Shown here piece after piece: positions 11,224-19,447 of a stretch of 64,000 bases of DNA; the first letter of the stretch is position 1; each line of letters starts with the position of its first letter. A program made the position numbers and the translations under genes. The notes under the pieces are model-generated. The model was not told the DNA's origin. It saw only the letters and a list, made by a program, of their open reading frames with translations, and did not search any database. The DNA comes from Amaricoccus sp. (GTDB taxonomy: Bacteria > Pseudomonadota > Alphaproteobacteria > Rhodobacterales > Rhodobacteraceae): positions 1 through 64,000 of the forward strand of contig NZ_JAGOID010000001.1 in NCBI RefSeq assembly GCF_017995835.1, read 5' to 3'.

Positions 11224-11954
11224 TCATGTTGCGAGCAGCTTGGGGAGTCTTGCGAGGTTGCAGGCGGCCATCGCGAGGGTGAAGCGGGCCCGGACGCGTT
11301 CTACGCCGCGATAGACGGTCTGGGTCATGCCGCCCACGGTCTTCGCCCAGCCGAACGGTTCCTCGATCTTCTTGCGGCATCGCTGCTGCATGGCCCTCGT
11401 GACGGGGAGTCCGGCCGTCGATGCCGGAATGGCGGGCCTTTTGCGCGACATGCGGGGTGACGCGGGCTCGTCGGAGATCGGCGACGAAGTCGGCGCTGTC
11501 GTAGCCCTTGTCGGCCCCGAGCGTCCGGCGACGGGTCGAGCCGGGGGAATGGCGCCGGATCATGGCGAGCGCCGCCTGCCGTTCGGCATGGCCGTCGGCC
11601 CGGGTCAGCTCGGCCGGGACGATCAGGCTGTTGCCTTTCGGCGCATTCCTCGGACCAGTGGCGGAATGCGCCTCAAACCCAACAGGGTATGGCCCATGAA
11701 GCAGAGCAAGGCGCCCGTGCCGAGTGATACCCGCGAGTCTACCATGCTACCCGGCGCAACACGGGCTAACACGCGTGATAGATAGGATAACTACCTGAGT
11801 ACACACGATAAAAGCCACAAAGGTCAAAAAAGGGTCCGCGAGTCGTTTCATGAGCCCGCCGGTATGATTTCCTGTAAAGCCGCGCGTCCGGATCGGTGGT
11901 CGAGGCATGGGTGGCGTTCGAGCGCTTCTCGCCGCGGAAGTCGACTTCGGCATT
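11224..11954 (-). pseudogene. IS5-family transposase remnant, interrupted by a MITE
   Basis: In pieces on the minus strand this reads NAEVDFRGEKRSNATHASTT, then TDPDARLYRKS, then (across a 137-bp insert) LGTGALLCFMGHTL, NSLIVPAELTRADGHAE, TLGADKGYDSADFVADL and KKIEEPFGWAKTVGG, ending LARLPKLLAT. This is the DDE-type IS5 transposase core and C-terminus. The N-terminal part is missing, and at least two frameshifts occur, one after FMGHTL and one near 11400. The gene is dead. The missing part may lie beyond a deletion junction near 11954. Confidence 0.88.
11728..11864 (-). mobile_element. MITE-like element, copy 2 (137 bp), inside transposase
   Basis: The termini are TACCCGCGAG and GCCCGCCGGTA, with direct TGA duplications at 11725-11727 and 11865-11867. 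It is in reverse orientation to copies 1 and 4. It splits the IS5-type transposase between RLYRKS and LGTG. Deleting the element with one duplication restores an open frame across the joint, which proves insertion. Confidence 0.92.
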
Positions 11955-12112
11955 GACGATTTCGCAAAGGTCGATCCGCCGCCGGCGCACGAGGCCGTCG
12001 GTCAACTCGCGCCGGCAGGCTGTAGCCGTTGTCGGCGACGGCCTTTTGGGCCTCGGTGCGGACGATGAAGCCGGGTGGGATCTCGATCACGGTTTTGGCC
12101 GGGAGTTCAAGG
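11955..12112. other. Intergenic remnant, minus-strand coding-like
   Basis: The minus strand reads ELPAKTVIEIPPGFIVRTEA and then QKAVADNGYSLPA without a stop, next to the transposase break. It looks like a fragment of a gene cut by the element or by deletion. The parent protein was not recognised, and no start or ribosome-binding site was found. Confidence 0.3.
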
Positions 12113-12192
12113 ATTAACGGGGATTCGTCGAATGCACGACGCATGCACGACGCATGCACAACGCGTATGCCAAGGGAAAGAGTCGGGATTGA
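12113..12192. repeat. Dispersed ~80-bp repeat, copy 1
   Basis: This copy is homologous to 54155-54233. Both share a TTWACGG start, an inner run of 11-bp units of the form ATGCACRACGC (three here), and the end AAAGAGTCGGGATTGA. It lies beside the transposase remnant. Confidence 0.7.
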
Positions 12193-12374
12193 GAGGTAAA
12201 CGGCTGGGCCGGGCGGGCGGTCCGATTCATGGCGATGGCGCCTTCGGCTTCCAGATGGCGTCAGCGGAGGCAACCGGGCCCTCATCCCCATCTGCGAGCA
12301 GTGCGCCACTGTCGCCCCGCAATGTGCGATCCGGGGCGCAGGGAGCCTGCGCTGTCCCGCCTGCGCCGCGCCGC
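12193..12374. other. Intergenic, nothing recognised
   Basis: There is no supported gene, hairpin or repeat between the 80-bp repeat and the stop codon of the MOSC gene. Confidence 0.3.
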
Positions 12375-13070
12375 CTATCCGCCGGCCAGACGCGGGCCGG
12401 TGTCCTCGACAAAGGTCGGGTCGGACTTGCGGGCGAAGCCGGCGCGCCACGAGCCCGACAGTTCCCCGAGCCCCGCCAGCCGCTGCGCGAGCCCGGGGTC
12501 GAGCTTGGGGTCGAAGCGGGCCGCGATCACCGCCGGCAGCGGCCAGTCGGGCTGCGGGCGCTCCAGCAGCGCGATCGCGTCGCCGGCCGCAATGAAGCCC
12601 TCGCGCAGCACGCGGTAGTACCAGCCGGTGCGGCCGGACTTCTGGAACCGCGCCGCCATGTCCGCGCGCCCGACATGGGCCGACAGCTTCCAGCACGGCT
12701 GGCGTCCCTGCGTCACCTGGACGACCGCCTCGCCGATGCGGATGACGTCGCCGATGCACAGCATCTCCTCGGTCAGTCCGCGCGTCGAGACGTTCTCGCC
12801 GACGCCGCCTGGCACGAACCTGGCGGCGACATCCGGCATTTCCCGCTCCCAGAACGGATAGTGATCCGCCGCATAGTGGTGGACCGCCTTCTCGGGGCCG
12901 CCGTGATGCGCGGGGTCGGCCTGCTCGTCCCCGCAGATGCCGGTTTCCGTCAGCCATTGCCGGCCGACGACCGCGAGCTTCACGATCCCGCTCGGCGGCT
13001 TGCCGTGCCAGTGCGCGGCGACCCTGCCGACGAAGATCGCGCCCACGCTCAGGTCGTCGGGAAACTGCAT
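12375..13070 (-). CDS. MOSC domain protein (YiiM-like)
   Basis: The protein has 231 residues. MOSC proteins act in molybdenum-cofactor-linked chemistry; YiiM types detoxify N-hydroxylated base analogues. Visible features are VGRQWLTETGICGDEQAD, the HHGGPEKAVHHY histidine cluster, GENVSTRGLTE, and the conserved Cys motif QGRQPCWKL around residue 125. The ATG at 13070 starts the conserved region. The gene is convergent with nothing obvious and divergent from the XRE gene, with a 300-bp gap. Confidence 0.88.
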   Translation of the reverse strand: MQFPDDLSVGAIFVGRVAAHWHGKPPSGIVKLAVVGRQWLTETGICGDEQADPAHHGGPEKAVHHYAADHYPFWEREMPDVAARFVPGGVGENVSTRGLTEEMLCIGDVIRIGEAVVQVTQGRQPCWKLSAHVGRADMAARFQKSGRTGWYYRVLREGFIAAGDAIALLERPQPDWPLPAVIAARFDPKLDPGLAQRLAGLGELSGSWRAGFARKSDPTFVEDTGPRLAGG

Positions 13071-13373
13071 GCCGCGCCCTCGCCAGCGGCCTCGGCTACC
13101 GCCGGCGCCAACCATCGCCCGCCGGCCTCGCCCTGTCCAGCACCCCGGCCGGCGGCGTTCGCTCCGGGGCCCGCGCCCGTGCCAGAATACGCAACGGCAT
13201 CCTGGGCGTCGGAGCGTGACCTGGCCAAGGCGTTCCGGCAGTCCGGATTCGGAGTGGACGTCGGCCGACGCGAAGCGGCGCGCGGCCGGGGGAGACCATG
13301 AACGGGCGTCCGGTTTGCAATGATGTTCGGCGTGCCCTAGGGTCCGGCAGCCGGCCGCCCAAGGAGAGAGGCC
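13071..13373. other. Divergent intergenic region
   Basis: This is the gap between the MOSC gene and the XRE-family gene. Beyond an AAGGAGAGAGG ribosome-binding sequence before 13374, no palindrome, repeat or small gene could be supported. Confidence 0.3.
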
Positions 13374-13814
13374 ATGCCCCCCGACCTGACCGGGCCGCGC
13401 GAGGCGGCCGCGCCACCGGAGGATTTCAGCGACGCCGCCGCCACCTTCGGCGACCGCCTCTGCCATGCGCGGGAGGCCATGGGCCTCAGCCAGTCGGAAC
13501 TGGCGCGCCGGATGGGGGTCAAGCCCCAGACGCTGCGCAACTGGGAAGAGGACCGCGCCGAGCCGCGCGCGACGCGGCTCCAGATGCTCGCGGCCACGCT
13601 GAACGCGCCGATGGTCTGGCTCCTGAGCGGGGACGGGCCGGCGCCACGGTGGGCGGCCGCGCCGCAGACGCGGCCCGCAGCGGCGGACGCAGCCGCGTGC
13701 CTGCGCGAGCTGCGCCGGATTCGCGCCGAACAGACGCTCCTCGCCGGGCGCATGGCGCGGGTGGAGAAGCGGCTCGTCGCGGCGCTCGCAGGGAATGACG
13801 GGAGCGCATCGTGA
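13374..13814 (+). CDS. XRE-family transcriptional regulator
   Basis: The protein has 146 residues. A Cro/C1-type helix-turn-helix spans about residues 25-80 (FGDRLCHAREAMGLSQSELA, RMGVKPQTLRNWEEDRAEPR). An alanine-rich, probably helical or coiled C-terminus follows (ELRRIRAEQTLLAGRMARVE). Such genes commonly sit beside sdhE in alphaproteobacteria. A GTGA overlap at 13811-13814 couples it to sdhE. Its target is unknown. Confidence 0.88.
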   Translation: MPPDLTGPREAAAPPEDFSDAAATFGDRLCHAREAMGLSQSELARRMGVKPQTLRNWEEDRAEPRATRLQMLAATLNAPMVWLLSGDGPAPRWAAAPQTRPAAADAAACLRELRRIRAEQTLLAGRMARVEKRLVAALAGNDGSAS

Positions 13815-14068
13815 CCGACGCCGATCCCCGGCTCAAGCGGCTGCGGCTCCGGGCGTGGCGGCGCGGCATGCGCGAGACGGACCTGCTTCTGGGACCGTTC
13901 GCCGACGCGGAGCTCGGGCGGCTTTCGCCGAGCGAACTCGATGCGTTCGAGTCCCTGTTGCACGAGAACGACCAGGACCTATATCTGTGGATCAGTCGCA
14001 ACAGTGGACAACCGGGCCATTTCGACGCAATCGTGGGACGTATCGCCGCGTTCCATGGCATGGCCTGA
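13811..14068 (+). CDS. sdhE: FAD assembly factor SdhE
   Basis: This is an 85-residue flavinylation factor that helps attach FAD covalently to SdhA of succinate dehydrogenase. The hallmark RGMRETD (the RGxxE motif) is at residues 18-24, and LLHENDQDLYLWI is typical of the helical core. The GTG start at 13811 overlaps the stop of the upstream XRE gene by four bases, which indicates translational coupling. Confidence 0.92.
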   Translation: MTDADPRLKRLRLRAWRRGMRETDLLLGPFADAELGRLSPSELDAFESLLHENDQDLYLWISRNSGQPGHFDAIVGRIAAFHGMA

Positions 14069-14153
14069 AGGCAGGCGACGGGTAGGCCGATCTTAACGGG
14101 TTGTACAGGAATCTGGGCAACGGTCCGCGCACTGGGTCATGCGGAGAGAGATC

Positions 14154-14663
14154 ATGAGCGTGCACGCCTCGGTGGCGAAGGTTCCCGGACCCGTCCTGGA
14201 CGGCGAGTTCCTCGGATCCTATCTTGAAACGCTCTCCATGGTCGAACGGCTGCACCGCCTCCTGCTCGACGTGGTCAAGGACGAATTCGAGCGCATCGGG
14301 ATCATCGACATCAACTCGGTGCAGGCGCTCCTGCTCTTCAACGTCGGCGACAACGAGGTGACGGCCGGCGAACTGAAGACGCGGGGCTACTACCAGGGCT
14401 CGAACGTCAGCTACAACCTCAAGAAACTGGTCGAATGCGGATACATGCATCACCAGCGCTGCGAGGTCGACCGGCGCGCCGTACGGGTGCGGCTGACCGA
14501 GAAGGGCCGGCACATCCGTAGCGTCATCGCCGAACTGTTCCAGCGCCACGCCGCCGGCATCCTCAGCCGCGAGGTGCTCGGCGACATGCGGCTCGCCGAC
14601 ATCAACGCGAGCCTGCGCCGGATGGAGCACTACTGGACCGACCAGATCCGCTACATCTACTGA
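14154..14663 (+). CDS. ldtR: MarR-family regulator LdtR
   Basis: This is a 169-residue winged-helix regulator. In Rhizobiales the family controls L,D-transpeptidase and stress genes. The recognition region is NEVTAGELKTRGYYQGSNVS followed by YNLKKLVECGYM, and the wing is RRAVRVRLTEKG. The ATG at 14154 has GGAGAGAG about four bases upstream; an ATG at 14139 would add five residues. Two L,D-transpeptidase genes occur at 39.5 and 40.8 kb in this window, which are possible targets. Confidence 0.88.
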   Translation: MSVHASVAKVPGPVLDGEFLGSYLETLSMVERLHRLLLDVVKDEFERIGIIDINSVQALLLFNVGDNEVTAGELKTRGYYQGSNVSYNLKKLVECGYMHHQRCEVDRRAVRVRLTEKGRHIRSVIAELFQRHAAGILSREVLGDMRLADINASLRRMEHYWTDQIRYIY

Positions 14664-14863
14664 TTCTCGGGCCGAATCGGGGCAAGCGCGGCGGTCGCGA
14701 CGGACAGGCGTCCGGAGGGTGTGCCGTCGGGGACCGGTTCGGGAAAGTTTCCTCAACCATAACGCGTTCCGGCTGACTATTCCCCTGCAATGGTGGTATC
14801 CTGCATGGAAACAGGGCCCGGTGCGAAGCGATTCGTCGGGAACCCCATAAAACACTGGGCAGC

Positions 14864-16120
14864 ATGCAGGATTCGGCAGGCGATCGGATGGGTACGAGTC
14901 ACGGTATGAGTTCCAGTCACGGCGCCTTCGACTTTCCGATCGGAGACGAGCTCCGCGGCGATCGCGCCACGCTCGGAAAGTCGCTGCTCGACGTTCAGCG
15001 CGACCTGCGGATCAAGGCGGTCTACGTTTCCGCCATAGAGAACACCGACCCGAGCGTGTTCCCCAACCCGAGCTTCGTGCCGGGCTACGTGCGCGCCTAT
15101 GCCCGCTATCTCGGGCGCGACCCCGACGAGGTCTATGGGCGTTTCTGCGCCGACAGCGGCTTCCGCCACCCGGTCGGCCTCGGCGCGACGCCGCCCGCGG
15201 GGCGCAAGTCCGGCCGGCAGGACACGCCCGGGGCGAGCAGGATCGGGCTCCCGAGGTTTCCGCTTGCCGAGCCGCGGCGGCTCGGCCTGTCGGCGGCGGG
15301 GCTTTCGGCGTTCGGATCGCTTGCCGTGCTCGCGGCCGTGGTCGGCGCGCTGGGCTGGGGCGGCTGGACCGTGCTCCAGAACATCCAGCGCGTGCAGTTC
15401 GCCCCGGTGGAGGAGACGCCGACGGCCCTCGCCGCCGTCGCGCCGGTCGCCGCTCCCGAGACCCCCTCGCTGGGCGAGCCGGAGTTGACCGAACTCGCGA
15501 AGCCGGTCGCCGCGACGGCGCTGACCGAGCTTTACCGCAGCCAGGAACTCGAGGTGCCGATCCTCGCCCCGCGCGACGGACCGATCGCAGCACTCGATCC
15601 CGACAGCGTGGGCCTGCTCGCCTCCGCCGAGGCGGCCGCGGCGCGGTCGGGGGCGGTCGCGTCCGGGAGCGGGCCGCGCGTCATCGCCGAGGGCGGCCAG
15701 CATCAGGGCGCCGCCGCGACGCCTTTCGGACCGCAACCGGCCGGCGCGCCGGCGGTTCCGGCCACCGACGTCGCCGCAGCGGAGCCGGCCATCACCATCG
15801 TCGCCGAGCGCGCCGCCTGGGTGCGGGTCTATCTCGCCGACAAGACGGTGGTCTTCGAGCGCATCCTCGAGACCGGCGAAAGCTACGCCCTGCCGCCCGA
15901 TCTCGTCGAGCCGAAGATCTGGGCCGGCAATTCCGGCTCCGTTTACGTCCGGCTCGGGCAGGAGCTGCGGGGGCCGCTCGGCAGCGGGACCCGCGCGGTG
16001 CGCGACGTGCCGCTGGAACCAGCCGCGATCACCGAGCGCTTCGGCGTCGTGGCGGATGTGCCGGAATCGATCGCCCGCGCCTTCGAGCCTGCCGAGCAGA
16101 CGGCGGCCATCATCCGGTAG
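14864..16120 (+). CDS. RodZ-like helix-turn-helix membrane protein
   Basis: The protein has 418 residues. An N-terminal helix-turn-helix of the RodZ type spans about residues 27-95 (LGKSLLDVQRDLRIKAVYVS, AIENTDPSVFPNPSFVPGYV). One membrane helix lies near 148-170 (LSAFGSLAVLAAVVGALGWG). A long Ala/Pro-rich linker is followed by a DUF4115-type beta domain at about 305-385 (AAWVRVYLADKTVVFERIL). RodZ links MreB to the membrane in E. coli; that role is inferred here. It overlaps the convergent AraC gene by 11 bp. Confidence 0.85.
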   Translation: MQDSAGDRMGTSHGMSSSHGAFDFPIGDELRGDRATLGKSLLDVQRDLRIKAVYVSAIENTDPSVFPNPSFVPGYVRAYARYLGRDPDEVYGRFCADSGFRHPVGLGATPPAGRKSGRQDTPGASRIGLPRFPLAEPRRLGLSAAGLSAFGSLAVLAAVVGALGWGGWTVLQNIQRVQFAPVEETPTALAAVAPVAAPETPSLGEPELTELAKPVAATALTELYRSQELEVPILAPRDGPIAALDPDSVGLLASAEAAAARSGAVASGSGPRVIAEGGQHQGAAATPFGPQPAGAPAVPATDVAAAEPAITIVAERAAWVRVYLADKTVVFERILETGESYALPPDLVEPKIWAGNSGSVYVRLGQELRGPLGSGTRAVRDVPLEPAAITERFGVVADVPESIARAFEPAEQTAAIIR

Positions 16121-16904
16121 GCCGCCGCGCGCGCACGTAGTCGCGCGGCGCGGCGCCGAGCATCCTGCGGAACATCGTCGTGTAGGCGGAGACGTTGCTG
16201 TAGCCGGCGCGCATGGCGACGCGCGACACCGGCTCGCCGGCGGCGAGGTGCGGCAGGCTGGCGAAGATGCTGGCCTGCTGGCGCCAGGTGGCGAAGCCCG
16301 CGCCGGTCTGCCGGGCGAAGAAGCGGGTGAAGGTCCGCCGGCTCATCGCCAGCGCCGCCGCCCAGTCGTCGATCCGCGCTTCCGTCGAGGGATCGCGCAT
16401 GAAGCCGCGACAGAGCGCGGCGAGGCGCGGGTCGGACGGGAACGGCAGGCCGAGCGGACGCACCGGCAGCGCCGCCGCCTCCTCGGCGAGAAGCGCATAG
16501 ACCAGCGTCGCCTTGCGGTCGCCCTCCGGGGCGTCGCCGAGCCGGATCGCCTCCTCGATCAGGCTGCGGGCAAGCGGCGAGATCGCCCGCACGCTGGGGG
16601 CCTCGTCGACGGGCTCGTCGGCGCGCGGGGGCAGGTAGAGCGAGGTCACGTCGACCTCGCTCAGCATCTCGACCTCATGCTCGAGCCCGTGCGGAATGCG
16701 CAGCGCATGGCCGGGCGGCACCATCCAGCGGCCGCGATCGGTCGTCACCGCAGCGAGCCCCGCGAGCACGCACAGGAACTGGGTGCGGTCGTGGCTGTGC
16801 CGCGGCGCGCGGTGCCCGGCGGGGGCCTGCTCGTCGAGGAGGTGGAGCACGGCGTCCGGGCGCTCCACGCGCTGCATGCGGGGCGTCGCCTGGGACATCC
16901 TCAT
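16110..16904 (-). CDS. AraC-family transcriptional regulator
   Basis: The protein has about 264 residues. An N-terminal cupin sensor (HSHDRTQFLCVLAG, VPPGHALRIPHGLEHEVEM) is followed by a C-terminal double helix-turn-helix (LAMSRRTFTRFFARQTGAGF, VAMRAGYSNVSAYTTMFRR). The start is uncertain: ATG at 16904 is used, with a GTG at 16937 and an ATG at 16898 as alternatives. It is divergent from the MFS gene, and regulation of that exporter is a natural inference. Confidence 0.88.
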   Translation of the reverse strand: MRMSQATPRMQRVERPDAVLHLLDEQAPAGHRAPRHSHDRTQFLCVLAGLAAVTTDRGRWMVPPGHALRIPHGLEHEVEMLSEVDVTSLYLPPRADEPVDEAPSVRAISPLARSLIEEAIRLGDAPEGDRKATLVYALLAEEAAALPVRPLGLPFPSDPRLAALCRGFMRDPSTEARIDDWAAALAMSRRTFTRFFARQTGAGFATWRQQASIFASLPHLAAGEPVSRVAMRAGYSNVSAYTTMFRRMLGAAPRDYVRARRPTG

Positions 16905-17036
16905 TGGCCCGATCGCGAAGAAGATAGACCACAGCACGAAAGACGGGCGGCGGCAACCGCGCTATCACACCGTTTCGCGCGGACATTCGCCCGCGCCGAC
17001 GCCGTGCGGGCGAATCACGTATCCGGAGTAACCGAG

Positions 17037-18239
17037 ATGGCCGACGCGCTTGCCGGCGGGAGCGCCCGCTACGAGAGGACCGCGGTGTCGATCCTCGTGG
17101 CCGTGAGCTTCTGCCACATGCTGAACGACATCATGCAGTCGCTGCTGGCGTCGCTCTATCCGGTGCTCAAGGCCAACTACTCTCTCGACTTCGTGCAGAT
17201 CGGACTGCTCACCTTCGCCTTCCAGGTGACGGCCTCGCTGCTGCAACCGATCGTCGGGCTCGTCACCGACCGCTGGCCGATGCCCTATTCGCTGCCGGTC
17301 GGCATGGCGAGCACCTTCTTCGGGCTGATCCTGCTCGGCCATGCGCATGACTACACGATGCTGGTGCTGGCGGCCTGCCTGATCGGCCTCGGTTCGGCGG
17401 TGTTCCATCCCGAGGCGTCGCGGGTGGCGCGGCTGGCCTCCGGCGGGCGGCACGGCTTCGCGCAGTCGTTCTTCCAGGTCGGGGGCAACCTCGGCCATGC
17501 CATCGGGCCGCTGCTGGCCGCCTTCGTCGTGCTGCCGCTCGGCCAGCCGAGCGTCGCCTGGTTCGCCGGCATCGCCATGGTCGGGATGGTCACGCTGACG
17601 CGGGTGGGCGGCTGGTACGCCGCGCACCGGCGGGCGAATGCGGGCGCGCCGGCGGCGAGCAAGGCCCTGCCCCTGCCCGCGCCACGGGTGCGCTTCGCGC
17701 TCGGGCTCCTCGTCCTGCTGACGGCGACGAAGAACGTCTACATGGCGAGCCTGTCGAGCTACTTCACCTTCTACGTGATCGACCAGTTCGGCCTCTCCAC
17801 CCGCGACGCCCAGCTCTACCTGTTCCTGTTCCTCGGCGCGGCCGCCGTGGGTGTGTTCGCCGGCGGCCCGATCGGGGACCGGTTCGGGGCGCGCTTCGTC
17901 ATCTGGCTCTCGATCCTCGGCGTGATCCCCTTCGCGCTGATGCTGCCATATGCGTCGCTGTTCTGGACCGCCATCCTCGTCGTGCTCATCGGCTTCGTCT
18001 TCGCCTCGGCCTTCCCGGCGATCGTCGTCTTCGCCCAGGAGTTGGTCCCCGGGCGGGTGGGGCTGATCGGTGGCGTCTTCTTCGGCTTCGCCTTCGGCTT
18101 CGGCGGGCTCGGGGCGGCGCTGCTCGGGGGGTTCGCCGACAGCCACGGCATCGCGTTCGTCTACAGAGTGGTGTCGTTCCTGCCGCTGCTCGGGCTGCTC
18201 ACCATCCTGCTGCCGCACGTGCCGCGGCGGCTGCCCTGA
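17037..18239 (+). CDS. MFS transporter, fosmidomycin-resistance (Fsr) type
   Basis: The protein has 400 residues and 12 predicted membrane helices. The opening SFCHMLNDIMQSLLASLYPV and the FHPEASRVAR motif are characteristic of Fsr-like exporters, which can expel fosmidomycin-type antibiotics. The natural substrate here is unknown. The ATG at 17037 follows GGAGTAACCGAG. It is divergent from an AraC-type regulator, a common regulator-exporter arrangement. Confidence 0.9.
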   Translation: MADALAGGSARYERTAVSILVAVSFCHMLNDIMQSLLASLYPVLKANYSLDFVQIGLLTFAFQVTASLLQPIVGLVTDRWPMPYSLPVGMASTFFGLILLGHAHDYTMLVLAACLIGLGSAVFHPEASRVARLASGGRHGFAQSFFQVGGNLGHAIGPLLAAFVVLPLGQPSVAWFAGIAMVGMVTLTRVGGWYAAHRRANAGAPAASKALPLPAPRVRFALGLLVLLTATKNVYMASLSSYFTFYVIDQFGLSTRDAQLYLFLFLGAAAVGVFAGGPIGDRFGARFVIWLSILGVIPFALMLPYASLFWTAILVVLIGFVFASAFPAIVVFAQELVPGRVGLIGGVFFGFAFGFGGLGAALLGGFADSHGIAFVYRVVSFLPLLGLLTILLPHVPRRLP

Positions 18240-18269
18240 CGTCGCCGAGGAACCGCCGGAAGGCGCGCT

Positions 18270-18575
18270 TCAGTTTCCCGCCGGAGCGGCAGGAGCGGCA
18301 GGGGCGCCCTCGACCGCCTCCTTGATCGCCTCGCCCGCGGCCTCGGCGGCGTCGCCCGCCTTCTCGACCGCTTCGCCAGCGGCAGTCGCAGCGCCCTCGG
18401 CCACGCTCTCGACCGCGGCGCCTGCGTTCTCGACCGCCTCGCCGACGGCAGCCGCAGCGCCCTCGGCCGCAGTTCCCGCCTTTTCGGCCGCGGCCTCGGG
18501 CTCCTTGGCGCCGAAGCCGAAATAGAGCGCCAGCGCGATGAGGACGGCGCCCGCGATCAGGATCAGAATGCGCAT
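18270..18575 (-). CDS. Ala-rich single-pass membrane protein
   Basis: The protein has 101 residues. An N-terminal membrane helix (ILILIAGAVLIALALYFGFG) is followed by a low-complexity Ala/Glu/Gly tail with repeating EAVE(N/K)AG and AAxAxGEA segments. It is likely an extended amphipathic helix. It has a good ribosome-binding site (GGGAGAG before the ATG at 18575). No named family was recognised. It is divergent from infC. Confidence 0.65.
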   Translation of the reverse strand: MRILILIAGAVLIALALYFGFGAKEPEAAAEKAGTAAEGAAAAVGEAVENAGAAVESVAEGAATAAGEAVEKAGDAAEAAGEAIKEAVEGAPAAPAAPAGN

Positions 18576-18715
18576 TGCGCTCTCCCAGACATTTTGGCGC
18601 GGCGCACCTGCGCGCGCCAATCGCGCGAACTGAACGCCGAGCCCGTGGCGATGCAACAGAAATCACGGCGCGCCGCCAACGACGCCGCAAGGCGTGGCGC
18701 CGTCGCCGCGCCCCC

Positions 18716-18744
18716 TTCACTTGCACGCGCGATTGCACTATCCT
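18716..18744 (+). promoter_or_regulatory. Candidate infC promoter
   Basis: TTCACT (18716-18721) and TATCCT (18739-18744) are separated by 17 bp, a reasonable match to a housekeeping promoter. The position is about 70 bp before the infC start. It is prediction by eye only. Confidence 0.35.
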
Positions 18745-18751
18745 ACGCGCT

Positions 18752-18777
18752 CCGGGGCGCAGTGTGCCCCGGTTTTT
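18752..18777 (+). terminator. Hairpin plus T-tract in the infC leader
   Basis: CCGGGGC (18752-18758) pairs exactly with GCCCCGG (18766-18772) across a 7-base loop and is followed by TTTTT. It has intrinsic-terminator form but lies between the probable promoter and infC. The upstream gene is divergent, so its only sense-strand transcript would be infC itself. An attenuator, or a 5'-end stabilising hairpin, fits best. Confidence 0.55.
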
Positions 18778-18810
18778 CATCCGGGAAACGATACGAAGGA
18801 CCTGAAAACC

Positions 18811-19356
18811 ATAGCTCGCAGACCTCACAACGCGCCGCCCACGCGCGACACCGGCCCCCGCGTCAATGACCGCATCCGCGCCCCCGAGATCCGTCTCATC
18901 GGCGCCGAGGGCGAGAACATCGGCTTGATCACGCCCGAAAGGGCGATGCTCCTGGCCGAGCAGGCAGGCCTCGACCTCGTCGAGATCTCTCCGAACGCGA
19001 CGCCGCCCGTCGCGAAGATCATGGATTTCGGAAAATACAAGTACGAGACCCAGAAAAAGGAATCCGAGGCCCGCAAGAAGCAGAAGGTCATCGAGATCAA
19101 GGAGATCAAGTTCCGCCCCAACACGGATACGCATGACTACGAGGTCAAGATGCGGTCCGTGATGAAGTTTCTCGAGGGCGGCGACAAGGTCAAGATCACG
19201 CTTCGCTTCCGTGGCCGCGAGATGGCCCACGCCGACCTGGGCCGCAAGCTGCTCGAGCGCGTCGCCGGGGACGTGAGCGAGCTGGGCAAGGTCGAGGCCA
19301 TTCCCCGGCTCGAGGGCCGGCAGATGGTCATGATGATCAACCCCGTCCGCCACTGA
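18811..19356 (+). CDS. infC: Translation initiation factor IF-3 (ATA start)
   Basis: IF-3 binds the 30S subunit and rejects non-canonical start codons. The protein has 181 residues: the N-domain carries [20 protein letters not shown], and the C-domain carries [18 protein letters not shown] with [10 protein letters not shown]. The conserved N-terminus IARRPHN begins at an ATA codon (18811), with GAAGGA about ten bases upstream. No in-frame ATG, GTG or TTG is suitably spaced, and the nearest upstream one (18694) precedes the leader hairpin. Rare start codons on infC allow IF-3 to autoregulate its own synthesis, as shown for the AUU start in E. coli. Confidence 0.9.
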   Translation: MARRPHNAPPTRDTGPRVNDRIRAPEIRLIGAEGENIGLITPERAMLLAEQAGLDLVEISPNATPPVAKIMDFGKYKYETQKKESEARKKQKVIEIKEIKFRPNTDTHDYEVKMRSVMKFLEGGDKVKITLRFRGREMAHADLGRKLLERVAGDVSELGKVEAIPRLEGRQMVMMINPVRH

Positions 19357-19447
19357 GCCGGACGGGCGACCGCGCCCGTGATCGGATGCCTTGCGTTCCG
19401 CGATCCCGCCCCCGCGCCACGGCTCTCGCCGTGACGGAGTCCTGAAC

